From contig JAFSFB010000016.1 of NCBI GenBank assembly GCA_017435385.1, positions 226,347-290,346 on the forward strand: a DNA stretch of 64,000 nt, given 5' to 3'. This document shows positions 52,074 through 59,800 of the stretch, piece after piece. Made by a program: the position numbers and the translations under genes. The notes under the pieces were generated by a model. The model was given only the letters and a program-made list of their open reading frames with translations. It made no database searches and was not told where the DNA came from. How positions within the stretch are numbered: position 1 is the stretch's first letter; the number at the start of each line of letters is the position of its first letter. The stretch comes from Clostridia bacterium. Lineage in GTDB: Bacteria > Bacillota > Clostridia > Oscillospirales > Acutalibacteraceae.

Positions 52074-52676
52074 TTATTTTTTTTCGACGAAAACGGGGTT
52101 GTCCGTTATTCCGTGAGCAACTATATCCATGAGCAGGTTGTTTGCCGCTTCAAGGTCATCGCCGACCGTCACGGGCTCAAAGAACTGAATCTTTATGCTC
52201 TTACGGAAAATTTTATATCTGCCCGTAATCGAAAACGGAACGATTTTTGTTCCCGTTTCGTGAGCCATTTTGACCGCTCCGAATTTGAACGGAGTTATCG
52301 TATACTGCGCCTCGGTCTTGAGCTTGACCTTTCCTTCGGGGAAGATACCGATAACCTTATCGTCTTCAAGAACCTCGATTGCCGAGGAAAGCGCCGCCTT
52401 ATCCTTTGAGCCTCTGTGAACGGGAATGATACCGAACGGCTCGAAATAACGCTTTAGCGGCGGCTCGAGAAGCTCGCTTTTTGCAAGAAAATGGACAACT
52501 CTCTTCGTTGAAGCGGCAACCGTAATGCAGTCCATGAAATGAGTATGGTTGCCTGCAAGAATAACCCTTCCGCTCTCGGGAATGAACTCGGTTCCGATTA
52601 TCGTCGGTTTAAATAAAATTCTGAACGCCTTGTCCAGCTTGTTTCTGTGTTTGAGATATGCTTTAGGTTCGTTCAA
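52074..52676 (-). CDS. plsC: 1-acyl-sn-glycerol-3-phosphate acyltransferase
   Basis: A 200-residue PlsC-family acyltransferase that acylates lysophosphatidic acid to phosphatidic acid at the membrane. The catalytic HX4D is HTHFMD (His44-Asp49). The second motif VHRGSKDKAAL and the third FPEGKVKL bind the glycerol phosphate. Slightly shorter than average (about 240), without an N-terminal membrane helix. Stands alone; the 279-bp foldback repeat begins 15 bp upstream of its start. Confidence 0.9.
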   Translation of the reverse strand: MNEPKAYLKHRNKLDKAFRILFKPTIIGTEFIPESGRVILAGNHTHFMDCITVAASTKRVVHFLAKSELLEPPLKRYFEPFGIIPVHRGSKDKAALSSAIEVLEDDKVIGIFPEGKVKLKTEAQYTITPFKFGAVKMAHETGTKIVPFSITGRYKIFRKSIKIQFFEPVTVGDDLEAANNLLMDIVAHGITDNPVFVEKK

Positions 52677-52690
52677 TTAAAACGCCTCCT

Positions 52691-52969
52691 TAGAGTGGCG
52701 AAAGTAAACCGAACTGTGTTTTTTATCGGATGATTTCCGCCTTTTCTTCGTTAAAATACTCGCAAATCCGTCAAGGATTTGCTCCGTTTTGTGCCTTGAC
52801 AAGCCAAAAATCCTCACGATAAAAAATCTCCGACCTGAAAGCGAAAGATTTTAAAATGATTTTTGGCTGTTGAGTGAGCAGGAAGGCTGACGCCTTTCAA
52901 TCACGAAACGCCGAAAAGCGTTGAAAAGAATCGCTTTCAGGCATTGTTCGGATTGCTTTCGCCACTCTA
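52691..52969. mobile_element. 279-bp foldback/MITE-like element
   Basis: A non-coding stretch with 24-bp terminal inverted repeats (52691-52714 and 52946-52969, 22 matches, ends TAGAGTGGCGAAAG). An inner inverted pair AGCCAAAAATC / GATTTTTGGCT lies near 52802 and 52858, and short local hairpins (CAAATCCGTCAAGGATTTG; GGCTGACGCC) are inside. The outer TA may be a target duplication. It carries no gene and fills the region between plsC and vanZ. Confidence 0.65.
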
Positions 52970-52990
52970 TCCTGACACTATTACAATACA

Positions 52991-53470
52991 CTATTTCTTA
53001 AAAAAGTCAATCGGTTTTACATTTTTAAATATAATAAAACCAACCGCAACACCAAGCATATTGAGGATCAGGTCATCTATGTCACAGCTTCCCAGAAGCG
53101 TGAAAAGCTGAATGATCTCAACAACGGTCACAACCGCTGCGGAGCAAAGCACCGTTTTTGCAAAAGTCCTCATCCTCACAAAAACCGCAGGAATAAAAAA
53201 GCCGAGCGGCACAAACATAACGACATTCCCTGCAAGATTGATGACCGCATGCCTGAGAAGAGCGGGATTTTCCGAGCGGAGCAGCGAACGCACAAACAGT
53301 CCGACCGTATGGAACGGAACAAGATTGATGTTTGCAATAAGCATTTCGGAATATTCTCCGTCTTTGCTGTAACCCAGACGCTGTCCGAAAAGCAGCCAGA
53401 GCATCAGCAGGGCATAAACGGCAAAGCCCGCTTTTAAAAGCTTATTCTTTTTTTCACGGTCAATAACCAT
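52991..53470 (-). CDS. VanZ family membrane protein
   Basis: A 159-residue protein with four hydrophobic segments. The VanZ pattern is visible as NLVPFHT after helix 1, NLAGNVVMFVPLGFFIP in the middle and SCDIDDLILNMLGVAVGF near the end. VanZ proteins raise teicoplanin resistance in van clusters, but most homologues are stand-alone wall-related membrane proteins. ATG 53468-53470 follows GGAGGGCGT. Starts 17 bp after capA and is probably co-transcribed with it. No other van genes are present. Confidence 0.87.
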   Translation of the reverse strand: MVIDREKKNKLLKAGFAVYALLMLWLLFGQRLGYSKDGEYSEMLIANINLVPFHTVGLFVRSLLRSENPALLRHAVINLAGNVVMFVPLGFFIPAVFVRMRTFAKTVLCSAAVVTVVEIIQLFTLLGSCDIDDLILNMLGVAVGFIIFKNVKPIDFFKK

Positions 53471-53487
53471 ACGCCCTCCGAATCGGA

Positions 53488-54651
53488 TCACATCTGTTCA
53501 AGAATATACTGCTTGACATCCTCAAGCCTGCTCTTTTTCCATTCCCCTTCTTCCGCTTTTTCGGCAAGAGGACAGAGGATGAAGAAATCGAGCGTTTCCC
53601 CGGGAACACGCCCCGTTCGGAGCGGCTCGGCAAAATGCTCCGCCCATTCCTCCTCGGTCGCATTCGCAAAGCGTTCGGGGTTCAGATATGCCATCTGACG
53701 CCTTGTTGCGGCGATATGCATTTTTGCGGAAAGAGGCGAAAGCAGCTTATACTCCTCCTCCTGCACATCCGTAAATATTCTCGGAAGCGGAGCCTTTACA
53801 ACACGCTCGCTGTCCCTGAGAATTTCAAGCCCCATCGGTTCCCACGAAAATTCCGTTTCCGTGAAATTGATCTTTACGATAAGACCGAACTGCGTGTTGA
53901 ACTGCGAACGCTGATAATCCGTGTCAAAAATAAAGTTGCCGAGTGAATAGAAAATCACCTTATCCCCGACCGTTTCATAGTTCATCGGCACATGGGGATG
54001 ATGGGAAACAACGATATCCGCACCCATTTCGAGATATTTATGATAACGCTCCCTCGTATAAGGTGACGGAAGCGGAGTGAACTCCTCGCCTGCATGAGCA
54101 ACAACGATGCACCAGCGGCAGGTTTTCTTGATTTCGTTTATGGTGTTCTGAATTTCGTCAAGGTCGCTCCAGCTGTAACAGCCCGCCTTGTTTTCGTCAG
54201 CCTTTCTGCACGCACGCTGATATCCGACGCCGAACATTCCGATCCCGCCTGCCTCGTCAAGAATAACGGGGCGTCTTGCCTCATGAATATCCATTCCTGC
54301 GCCGATGGTTTTCACGCCGTTTTCGGCTGCGATCTCAAGGGTGCTTTTTATACCGTATTCCCCTGCATCCATGATATGGTTGTTGCAGATATTCCAGATA
54401 TCCGCCTTCATTTCATTAAGCACCTTGACAGCCTTCGGGTCGATAGTGTGAAGAAGCTGCTTGACGCCGCCCTGAACGGTATTCTGCTCGACGGGTGCAA
54501 CGGGTCCCTCGACATTCGCAACAACATGGTCGGCGCTGTGAAGAAATCCGAGAATATCCTCGGATAAAAGACCGTCGTCGTCCCATTTGCCGTACATATA
54601 TCTGTCAAAACCGATGTCACCGGTGAACACAAGCGTTGATCTGTCCTTCAT
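53488..54651 (-). CDS. CapA family protein (poly-gamma-glutamate synthesis-like metallophosphatase)
   Basis: A 387-residue CapA-type protein with a calcineurin-like fold. LVFTGDIGFDR gives the first metal ligands, VANVEGPV the second, ICNNHIMDAGEYG the NNH motif, VVAHAGEEF and VVSHHPHVP the histidine ligands, and FYSLGNFIFD the closing motif. Bacillus CapA takes part in poly-gamma-glutamate capsule export, but no capB or capC is near and no signal peptide is visible, so the role here is unknown. Followed by vanZ. Confidence 0.88.
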   Translation of the reverse strand: MKDRSTLVFTGDIGFDRYMYGKWDDDGLLSEDILGFLHSADHVVANVEGPVAPVEQNTVQGGVKQLLHTIDPKAVKVLNEMKADIWNICNNHIMDAGEYGIKSTLEIAAENGVKTIGAGMDIHEARRPVILDEAGGIGMFGVGYQRACRKADENKAGCYSWSDLDEIQNTINEIKKTCRWCIVVAHAGEEFTPLPSPYTRERYHKYLEMGADIVVSHHPHVPMNYETVGDKVIFYSLGNFIFDTDYQRSQFNTQFGLIVKINFTETEFSWEPMGLEILRDSERVVKAPLPRIFTDVQEEEYKLLSPLSAKMHIAATRRQMAYLNPERFANATEEEWAEHFAEPLRTGRVPGETLDFFILCPLAEKAEEGEWKKSRLEDVKQYILEQM

Positions 54652-54730
54652 GGCTTTTCCCTTTCGTCAATGAAGATATTTATATTATATTATCACAACA
54701 AAATAAAAAGAGCAAGCAGGAAGACAAAAA

Positions 54731-54754
54731 GACCTCACCGCACGGGTGAGGTCG
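54731..54754 (-). terminator. Terminator of the SHOCT-protein gene
   Basis: Perfect 9-bp stem GACCTCACC / GGTGAGGTC followed by TTTTTGTC on the minus strand. Confidence 0.88.
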
Positions 54755-54760
54755 GAGTTA

Positions 54761-55453
54761 TTATAAGCCCAGAAGCTGTTTTTTCTTTGCGTCAAATTCT
54801 TCTTGTGTGATTATTTCTTTATCAAGAAGCTCTTTGAGTTTAATCAAATCATCAGAGGAGTCGGTTTTCTTTTCTTCAATTACGGTGGGAGATTCTTTTT
54901 TCTGCCTTTCAATCAAAAGCTTGTTGATTTCGTTATACATTTCACTTGCATTTTTAATCAGCAAGAATTTAATTCTACCGGATGCAGATGAAACGGAGAC
55001 ACCTTTAAACAAATGTAATGTTGAGGTTGCCGAAATTGAGTCAAACGGCAGGTCAACTCGTTTGCCCCAAGCTACCTTGCCGTATATTCTTTTGTCAGTT
55101 ACAACCATTTCATATGACGATAGCCAAAATTTTAATATATATGCTAAAAGTATTAAAGAGACGAAAGGAACAACTCCGAAAAGCAAAAAATCACCCCAAT
55201 AAAATGTTGGTCTATGACTATATCTACAACTTAATTCTTTTGTTAAATTGCCATATATAGTATAATAACTATAACAAGTAATTTGGTTATGTTCGTGAGT
55301 TCTCCATGTTTCTACGTCGTCCAAATAATCAATATAGTCAATTATATGCCATATCGAAACAGCTAATAAAATCAGAGAACCAATAATGATTAATGCTTTA
55401 AATATTTTTTTAACATTATACTGTTCGCTCTTTACAAGAATCTTTTCTTCCAT
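54761..55453 (-). CDS. Membrane protein with PH-like and SHOCT domains
   Basis: A 230-residue protein. Two hydrophobic segments (ALIIIGSLILLAVSIWHII; FLLFGVVPFVSLILLAYIL) flank an outside loop with two cysteines. A cytoplasmic bacterial-PH-like segment (MVVTDKRIYGKVAWGKRVDL) follows, and the C-terminus is a SHOCT helix hairpin (LIKLKELLDKEIITQEEFDA). The gene is more AT-rich than its neighbours, hinting at transfer. Start ATG after AAGGAGCGTTTTCA. It is transcribed from a perfect promoter whose spacer contains an operator, divergent from an XRE repressor gene. Function unknown; the arrangement resembles regulated immunity or stress modules. Confidence 0.75.
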   Translation of the reverse strand: MEEKILVKSEQYNVKKIFKALIIIGSLILLAVSIWHIIDYIDYLDDVETWRTHEHNQITCYSYYTIYGNLTKELSCRYSHRPTFYWGDFLLFGVVPFVSLILLAYILKFWLSSYEMVVTDKRIYGKVAWGKRVDLPFDSISATSTLHLFKGVSVSSASGRIKFLLIKNASEMYNEINKLLIERQKKESPTVIEEKKTDSSDDLIKLKELLDKEIITQEEFDAKKKQLLGL

Positions 55454-55510
55454 TGAAAACGCTCCTTAAACAATAATTTCGTATGCAACAATTAAATATG
55501 CACCAACCGA

Positions 55511-55539
55511 ATTATAGAACAATTTGTTCTTAATGTCAA
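55511..55539 (-). promoter_or_regulatory. Promoter of the SHOCT-protein gene
   Basis: Perfect consensus on the minus strand: TTGACA (55534-55539), 17-bp spacer, TATAAT (55511-55516); operator 1 lies inside the spacer. Confidence 0.88.
55516..55530. promoter_or_regulatory. XRE operator 1
   Basis: Perfect palindrome AGAACAATTTGTTCT, occupying most of the spacer of the SHOCT-gene promoter. Confidence 0.85.
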
Positions 55540-55540
55540 T

Positions 55541-55555
55541 AGAACAATTTGTTCT
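55541..55555. promoter_or_regulatory. XRE operator 2
   Basis: Second identical AGAACAATTTGTTCT, centred 25 bp from operator 1 and ending 4 bp before a TATAAT box (55560-55565) of the XRE gene. Confidence 0.85.
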
Positions 55556-55580
55556 CCCGTATAATATAAACGGTGATGAT

Positions 55581-55784
55581 ATGAAATTTCAGAGAATCAG
55601 AGATCTGCGTGAAGATGCCGATCTGACTCAGACCGAAATGGGGAAAGCGATAAATCTTCCGCAGAGAACCTATGCCTATTACGAAAGCGGCGAAAGAACG
55701 GTTCCGCCCGAGGTCTTGATTTCCCTTGCAAAATTCCATAACACATCTGTAGATTATATCCTCGGACTGACAGACAAAAAATAA
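55581..55784 (+). CDS. XRE family transcriptional regulator (67 aa)
   Basis: A minimal Cro/C1-type repressor starting MKFQRIRDLREDADLTQTEM (ATG 55581 after CGGTGATGAT). The helix-turn-helix covers nearly the whole protein, with INLPQRTYAYYESGER as recognition region and the common ending VDYILGLTDKK. An upstream ATG would begin translation inside the operators and is rejected. It is expected to bind the two 15-bp palindromes and silence both the SHOCT gene and itself. Confidence 0.88.
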   Translation: MKFQRIRDLREDADLTQTEMGKAINLPQRTYAYYESGERTVPPEVLISLAKFHNTSVDYILGLTDKK

Positions 55785-55820
55785 GCCTGCGCTTTTGACA
55801 AGTGCAGGCTTATTCTTTTC
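55780..55820 (+). terminator. Terminator of the XRE gene
   Basis: Stem AATAAGCCTGC / GCAGGCTTATT (one mismatch-free 11-bp arm pair) followed by CTTTTC; overlaps the stop codon. Confidence 0.82.
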
Positions 55821-55958
55821 GTTCATCAGCCGACTCATCGGATTCTTGAACGGAATCATCTGACCGCTAAAACATCTCACCGAATGACCTTTTTGAAATA
55901 AAATAAAAAAACGCCGAAACCTCTGGGGTTTCAACGCAGCAAAACTGTTCATAAAATG

Positions 55959-56009
55959 GAAATAACCCTTGACCGGTGTTTCTTTACACAACCTGTCAAG
56001 GGTTATTTC
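55959..56009. repeat. Long perfect inverted repeat in gene-free DNA
   Basis: Arms GAAATAACCCTTGAC and its complement, 15 bp each, around a 21-nt loop that itself pairs (GGTGT / ACAC..ACC). It lies in the gene-free stretch 55821-56350, where I see no reading frame with a ribosome site; a smaller hairpin (GAAACC / GGTTTC) is at 55917. Confidence 0.65.
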
Positions 56010-56324
56010 TGTGAGTTCTTGTTATCTAACATCTTTGGTTAACCTCTCTTTCTGCGGTATTGTCCGATCTTAAATTATCCGATTTTTGATTTTCGTTTCA
56101 TTTATGATCGTGGATCAAGACTTTCTGATTTCCGTTTCTGTTTTTGTTATGAAATCTTTAAGTCTTTAGGTTTTTACCTTCTCATTGGTATCACCCTTCC
56201 CTTGACTATAATATAGCACAGATTTTTGCGTTTTTCAAGACAGGATTTTGTACAAAATTGACCTATCACAATTATCTAAAACGCAGAAATTTGGTCAACA
56301 TGCCGATTATTTCCGATTTTTGCA

Positions 56325-56353
56325 TTGACATTGAAATAACGATATGTTATCAT
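56325..56353 (+). promoter_or_regulatory. Orphan promoter
   Basis: TTGACA (56325-56330), 17-bp spacer, TATCAT (56348-56353), not followed by any gene. Confidence 0.65.
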
Positions 56354-56359
56354 TAAACT

Positions 56360-56433
56360 GTTGGGGTCTATAAACCCCTTATTTTTATTTGCTTATTGCC
56401 CTTGAAGGCAGATGCCCGCAAGGGTTTTCTTTT
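56360..56433 (+). ncRNA. Candidate small RNA
   Basis: About 75 nt downstream of the orphan promoter. Hairpin GGGGT-CTATA-AACCCC (56363-56378), an unpaired AU-rich linker, then a terminator hairpin CCCTTG / CAAGGG (56399-56424) with inner GGC / GCC pairing and a TTTTCTTTT tail. No reading frame of note. Not a class that I can name. Confidence 0.45.
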
Positions 56434-56460
56434 CGCCCTTTTGAATCCACGGCTATAATA

Positions 56461-56496
56461 AATCAAAGGAGATAACAAATGTTATCTCCTTTGATT
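56461..56496 (-). terminator. Terminator of the original tRNA-Arg gene
   Basis: Perfect 16-bp stem AATCAAAGGAGATAAC / GTTATCTCCTTTGATT with loop ATTT on the minus strand, followed by TTATT, immediately beyond the tRNA 3' fragment. Confidence 0.82.
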
Positions 56497-56540
56497 GGCG
56501 CGCTGCAAGGGATTCGAACCCCTGACCTTTTGGTTCGTAG
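56496..56540 (-). other. Attachment site: displaced 3' end of a tRNA-Arg gene
   Basis: On the minus strand the 45 nt from the anticodon loop (CTACGAA, anticodon ACG) through CCAAA, variable loop AGGTC, T-arm AGGGGTTCGAATCCCTT, acceptor GCAGCGC, discriminator G and CCA are intact. The 5' half of a tRNA is absent: the next bases are GGACACTCAG. This is the classic scar left when an element integrates into a tRNA 3' end. The direction predicts that the reconstituted tRNA lies at the other end of the element, to the right of this window. Confidence 0.82.
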
Positions 56541-56756
56541 GGACACTCAGATAGTGGAATTGCATTCCATTTTGTGGAACCTTGCAGAATTATCTGACAA
56601 AAGTTCAGTTCAAGAAACCAAAAGTTCAATTTCTGCAAGTGTTGATATGTCTGAATTCACGCAAAAGCTCATTTTTCATCCGTTTGTTAGAATTTTGTTA
56701 GAACAAACAATGCCGTCCTTTTGGCGCAGGATTTCCTGCAGAATATAATTCATCAA

Positions 56757-56821
56757 AAAAGCTCGTCTTTTGACGGGCTTTTCTTACATTTCAAAAGAGC
56801 CCACCCGAAGGTGAGCTCTTT
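56757..56821. terminator. Two hairpins beyond the BspA-like gene
   Basis: AAAAGC.CGTC-TTTT-GACG.GCTTTT (56757-56783) and, on the minus strand, AAAGAGCTCACC-TTCG-GGTGGGCTCTTT followed by T (56794-56821). The second is the terminator of the leftward adhesin gene. Confidence 0.75.
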
Positions 56822-56840
56822 GTTGATTGAGGTATAAACT

Positions 56841-59800
56841 TTAGAAATTGATTGACTGCTGAATAATCTTCGTCATACCAAACAGTTTTCTGAAGAAAGC
56901 AATGATCTTATCAAAGAAACCTGCTTTTGAGGTCATTATCTGTGTGTCTGTTCCGATGACATTTCCGTTTTCGTCATAAACAGTTACAGTAAAGGTAGTG
57001 TCACCGCTCTTGCTCGGAGTGATAGTGCAGGTTTCGCCGTTAGCCGAATAAGAGAAGTTGCCGTTGTCCGCCGTCCACTTGACTGTCCAGCCGCTCGGAA
57101 GGGCTTCGTTCATATCTGCGTGGAGAATAATGCTATCGCCGTAGCTGATGGTTGTGGTCGAAGGTTTGCGGATTGACATCTTGAACGAGAGTTCGAATTT
57201 TGCAGTAAATGAAAGGTTTTTGGCAGGCATGGTAGAAGGAACTTCAGAATCCCATCCTACAAACTTGTATCCGGGACGTTTTGTATCAATATTCGGAGTA
57301 ATAGATGCATATTCCTTAATTGTTTGCTTTGTCACCTTACCGTTTACATTCCAAGTGACAGTAAAATCGCGAGGCAAAACTTCAACCTCAATGCTATCGG
57401 AAATTGCAGTGCCGCTGATTGTAACGGTAACGGTTGCCTTGCCAACATCATTTGCAATTATGTTGCCGTTTGCGTCAATCGAAACTATGCTGTCATCAGA
57501 TGAAGCAAACACAAGATTATTTGTAAAATTATCTGTAACCGTTGCGACAACTGTTGCTGTCGACTTGTTGAGAATCTGAGTTTTGTTCACATTCTCACCA
57601 TTGATCATCATATTTACAGTAACAATTTTGCTTTCAAGCTTATCTCCACACACCGTGCAGTTCTTTGCATATTCCTTACCGCCGATATATTCCCATTCTC
57701 CCTTGGTGTGACCGTTGGCCTTGATAATCTCTGTATAGCTATCACCGCAATGGCAGGTAAATGTTTTTATGCCGGTTGTTGTGCAAGTCGGCTCTTTGGT
57801 TACTTTAGATTCATGTGAGTGACCTGTTGCAGACACTTCATCATTAACGTATGTATCGCCGCAAGCAGAGCAAGTATAAGTTGTATAACCTTCTTTTGTG
57901 CAAGTGGGAGCAGTTACAACAGCAACGTAATTATGACCGGGTGCTGTGATTGCTTCTGTAAACTCATAGCCACATACGCACTTGTAATTTGTGCATCCAT
58001 CGTTTGTGCAGTTGCCTTCATCTTTTTCAACAACTGCCGCATATTTGTGAAGGCGGGTATGATTGTTTTCGCAATCAACATAGTTGGTTATCATATCAAT
58101 ATAACCCAAAACATAAGCCTTCATGAAATCATATTCATCTGTGCCGGGAGTGAGTTCAGGCTCAATCTCATCCCAAATTTCTTCCTGCTCAGCAATGATT
58201 TCCTCTGCATTTTCGTTAAGTGCGTCAGCATCCGCTTTTGTGATATCACCTACACAAACGTGAGCAGGGCCCAAAAGTGTCATAGTAAAATGATCAACTG
58301 TAAATTCGCTTGCGTAATCAATATGAAGAGTAAGATTTTCAGGCGTTTTGAAAATCTCATCGACACCTGCTATAATAATGTCTTCATCAACAAAAAGATA
58401 AAATGCCGTATCTACGCAAACAAAAGCAGTTGCATCAGCAATTGTTGTTACGCTGCTCGGAAGAGCATAGAATTCACGCTTGTTGTCAACCGGATATTTA
58501 TAAAGTTTTGTTACCGCCTTGTTATAAAGCACTCCGTCAACCGCTTTGAAATTAATGCAGCTGTCGTTTGTAATAAACTCATTTACAGAAATATAAAGCA
58601 GGAATTCATCTGCATCCTCGTCAGAAAGATTATCTGAAATTGTGAGAGCAAAATCAGAGCAATCCGAGAATGCGAACGGATAGATATAAGTTGCAGTTGA
58701 GCGCATAGCATACGCTTCGCCCACAGATTTTGCAGGAGCATAAACAAGTTCAATGAATCCCTCTGTATAAACAACGCCGTATTCATCTGTTACGAAGTTG
58801 TTGTTATCAGCGGAAATATTGATTGTTTCAATATTTGAGCAACCCGAGAATGCACCATAATCTATTTCGGTTACGCTTGAGGGGATGTTTACTGTTTCAA
58901 GCTTATCACAGTAAGCAAAAGCAAACAAACCGATTGACTCAACACCTTCGAAAATTGTAACGCTTGTGATATCACTACCTACAAACGCACATTCATCAAT
59001 AGCAATTACAGGATAGCCGTTGATTATTGCAGGTATTTCAATGTCACCGCTTGCGTCCTTTGCCGCTGTGATAATTATGCCATTTCCATCAAACTCAAAT
59101 TCATATTCAACCTTGCTCCATTGAGCAACAAACTCAAGAGATTCTGCAGGCATTGTATCGGGAACAACTTTATCCCAACCGATGAAGAAATATCCGTCTT
59201 TTTCAGGAGTGGGAGCAGTGATTGCATCATCAAAATAATAAGTATCTGTTGATATTTCGCCATCAACATTCCATGTTACATTGTATTCCTTCGCCTGCCA
59301 CGTTGCAGTGAATACTAAATCTTCATCCGGAACTGTTGTGGGAATTTCAGCACCCCAATCTGTGAATGTATAACCAACCTTCTCGGGATCAGCAGGTTTA
59401 ACGATTGTGTCGCCGTAATTGTATGTATCAACAGTTTCATTTCCATCAACAATCCAAGTTACAGTATGAGAATTAATCGACCATTCCGCAACAAATTCAA
59501 GATTGTTTGCAGGCATCGTTTCAGGAACAACCTTATCCCAGCCGACAAAGGAATATCCTTCTTTTTGAGGCTCGGCAGGCAGAATTATGCGATCACCAAC
59601 CTTAACCTTTTCCTCGATTGCTTCACTGGCTGTAATCCAAGTAATATAATAATATGTATAATGTTTTGTTGCTTGGCTTAATAGAGAATTATTACTCCTA
59701 ATTTCAATTTTCTCCCAGTCCCTGCCGCTTCCGTTATAATAAACATCTTTGAGACCGGTGCATCCATAGAACGCATATTCGCCTATGCTTGTTACGCCGT

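Noticed and set aside
52991..54651. VanZ plus CapA considered as part of a glycopeptide-resistance or capsule locus
   Set aside because: No vanR, vanS, vanH, vanA or vanX and no capB or capC genes are present; both families are common as stand-alone genes.
55516..55555. AGAACAATTTGTTCT considered as LexA (SOS) boxes
   Set aside because: Gram-positive LexA boxes have GAAC-N4-GTTC; here the spacing is five bases. The sites also sit exactly between a repressor gene and its target, which fits XRE operators.
56479..56748. 89-codon open frame beginning in the tRNA-Arg fragment
   Set aside because: The N-terminal part is a translation of the antisense tRNA (GIRTPDLLVRR type). No ribosome site and no family; the attachment-site reading explains the DNA better.
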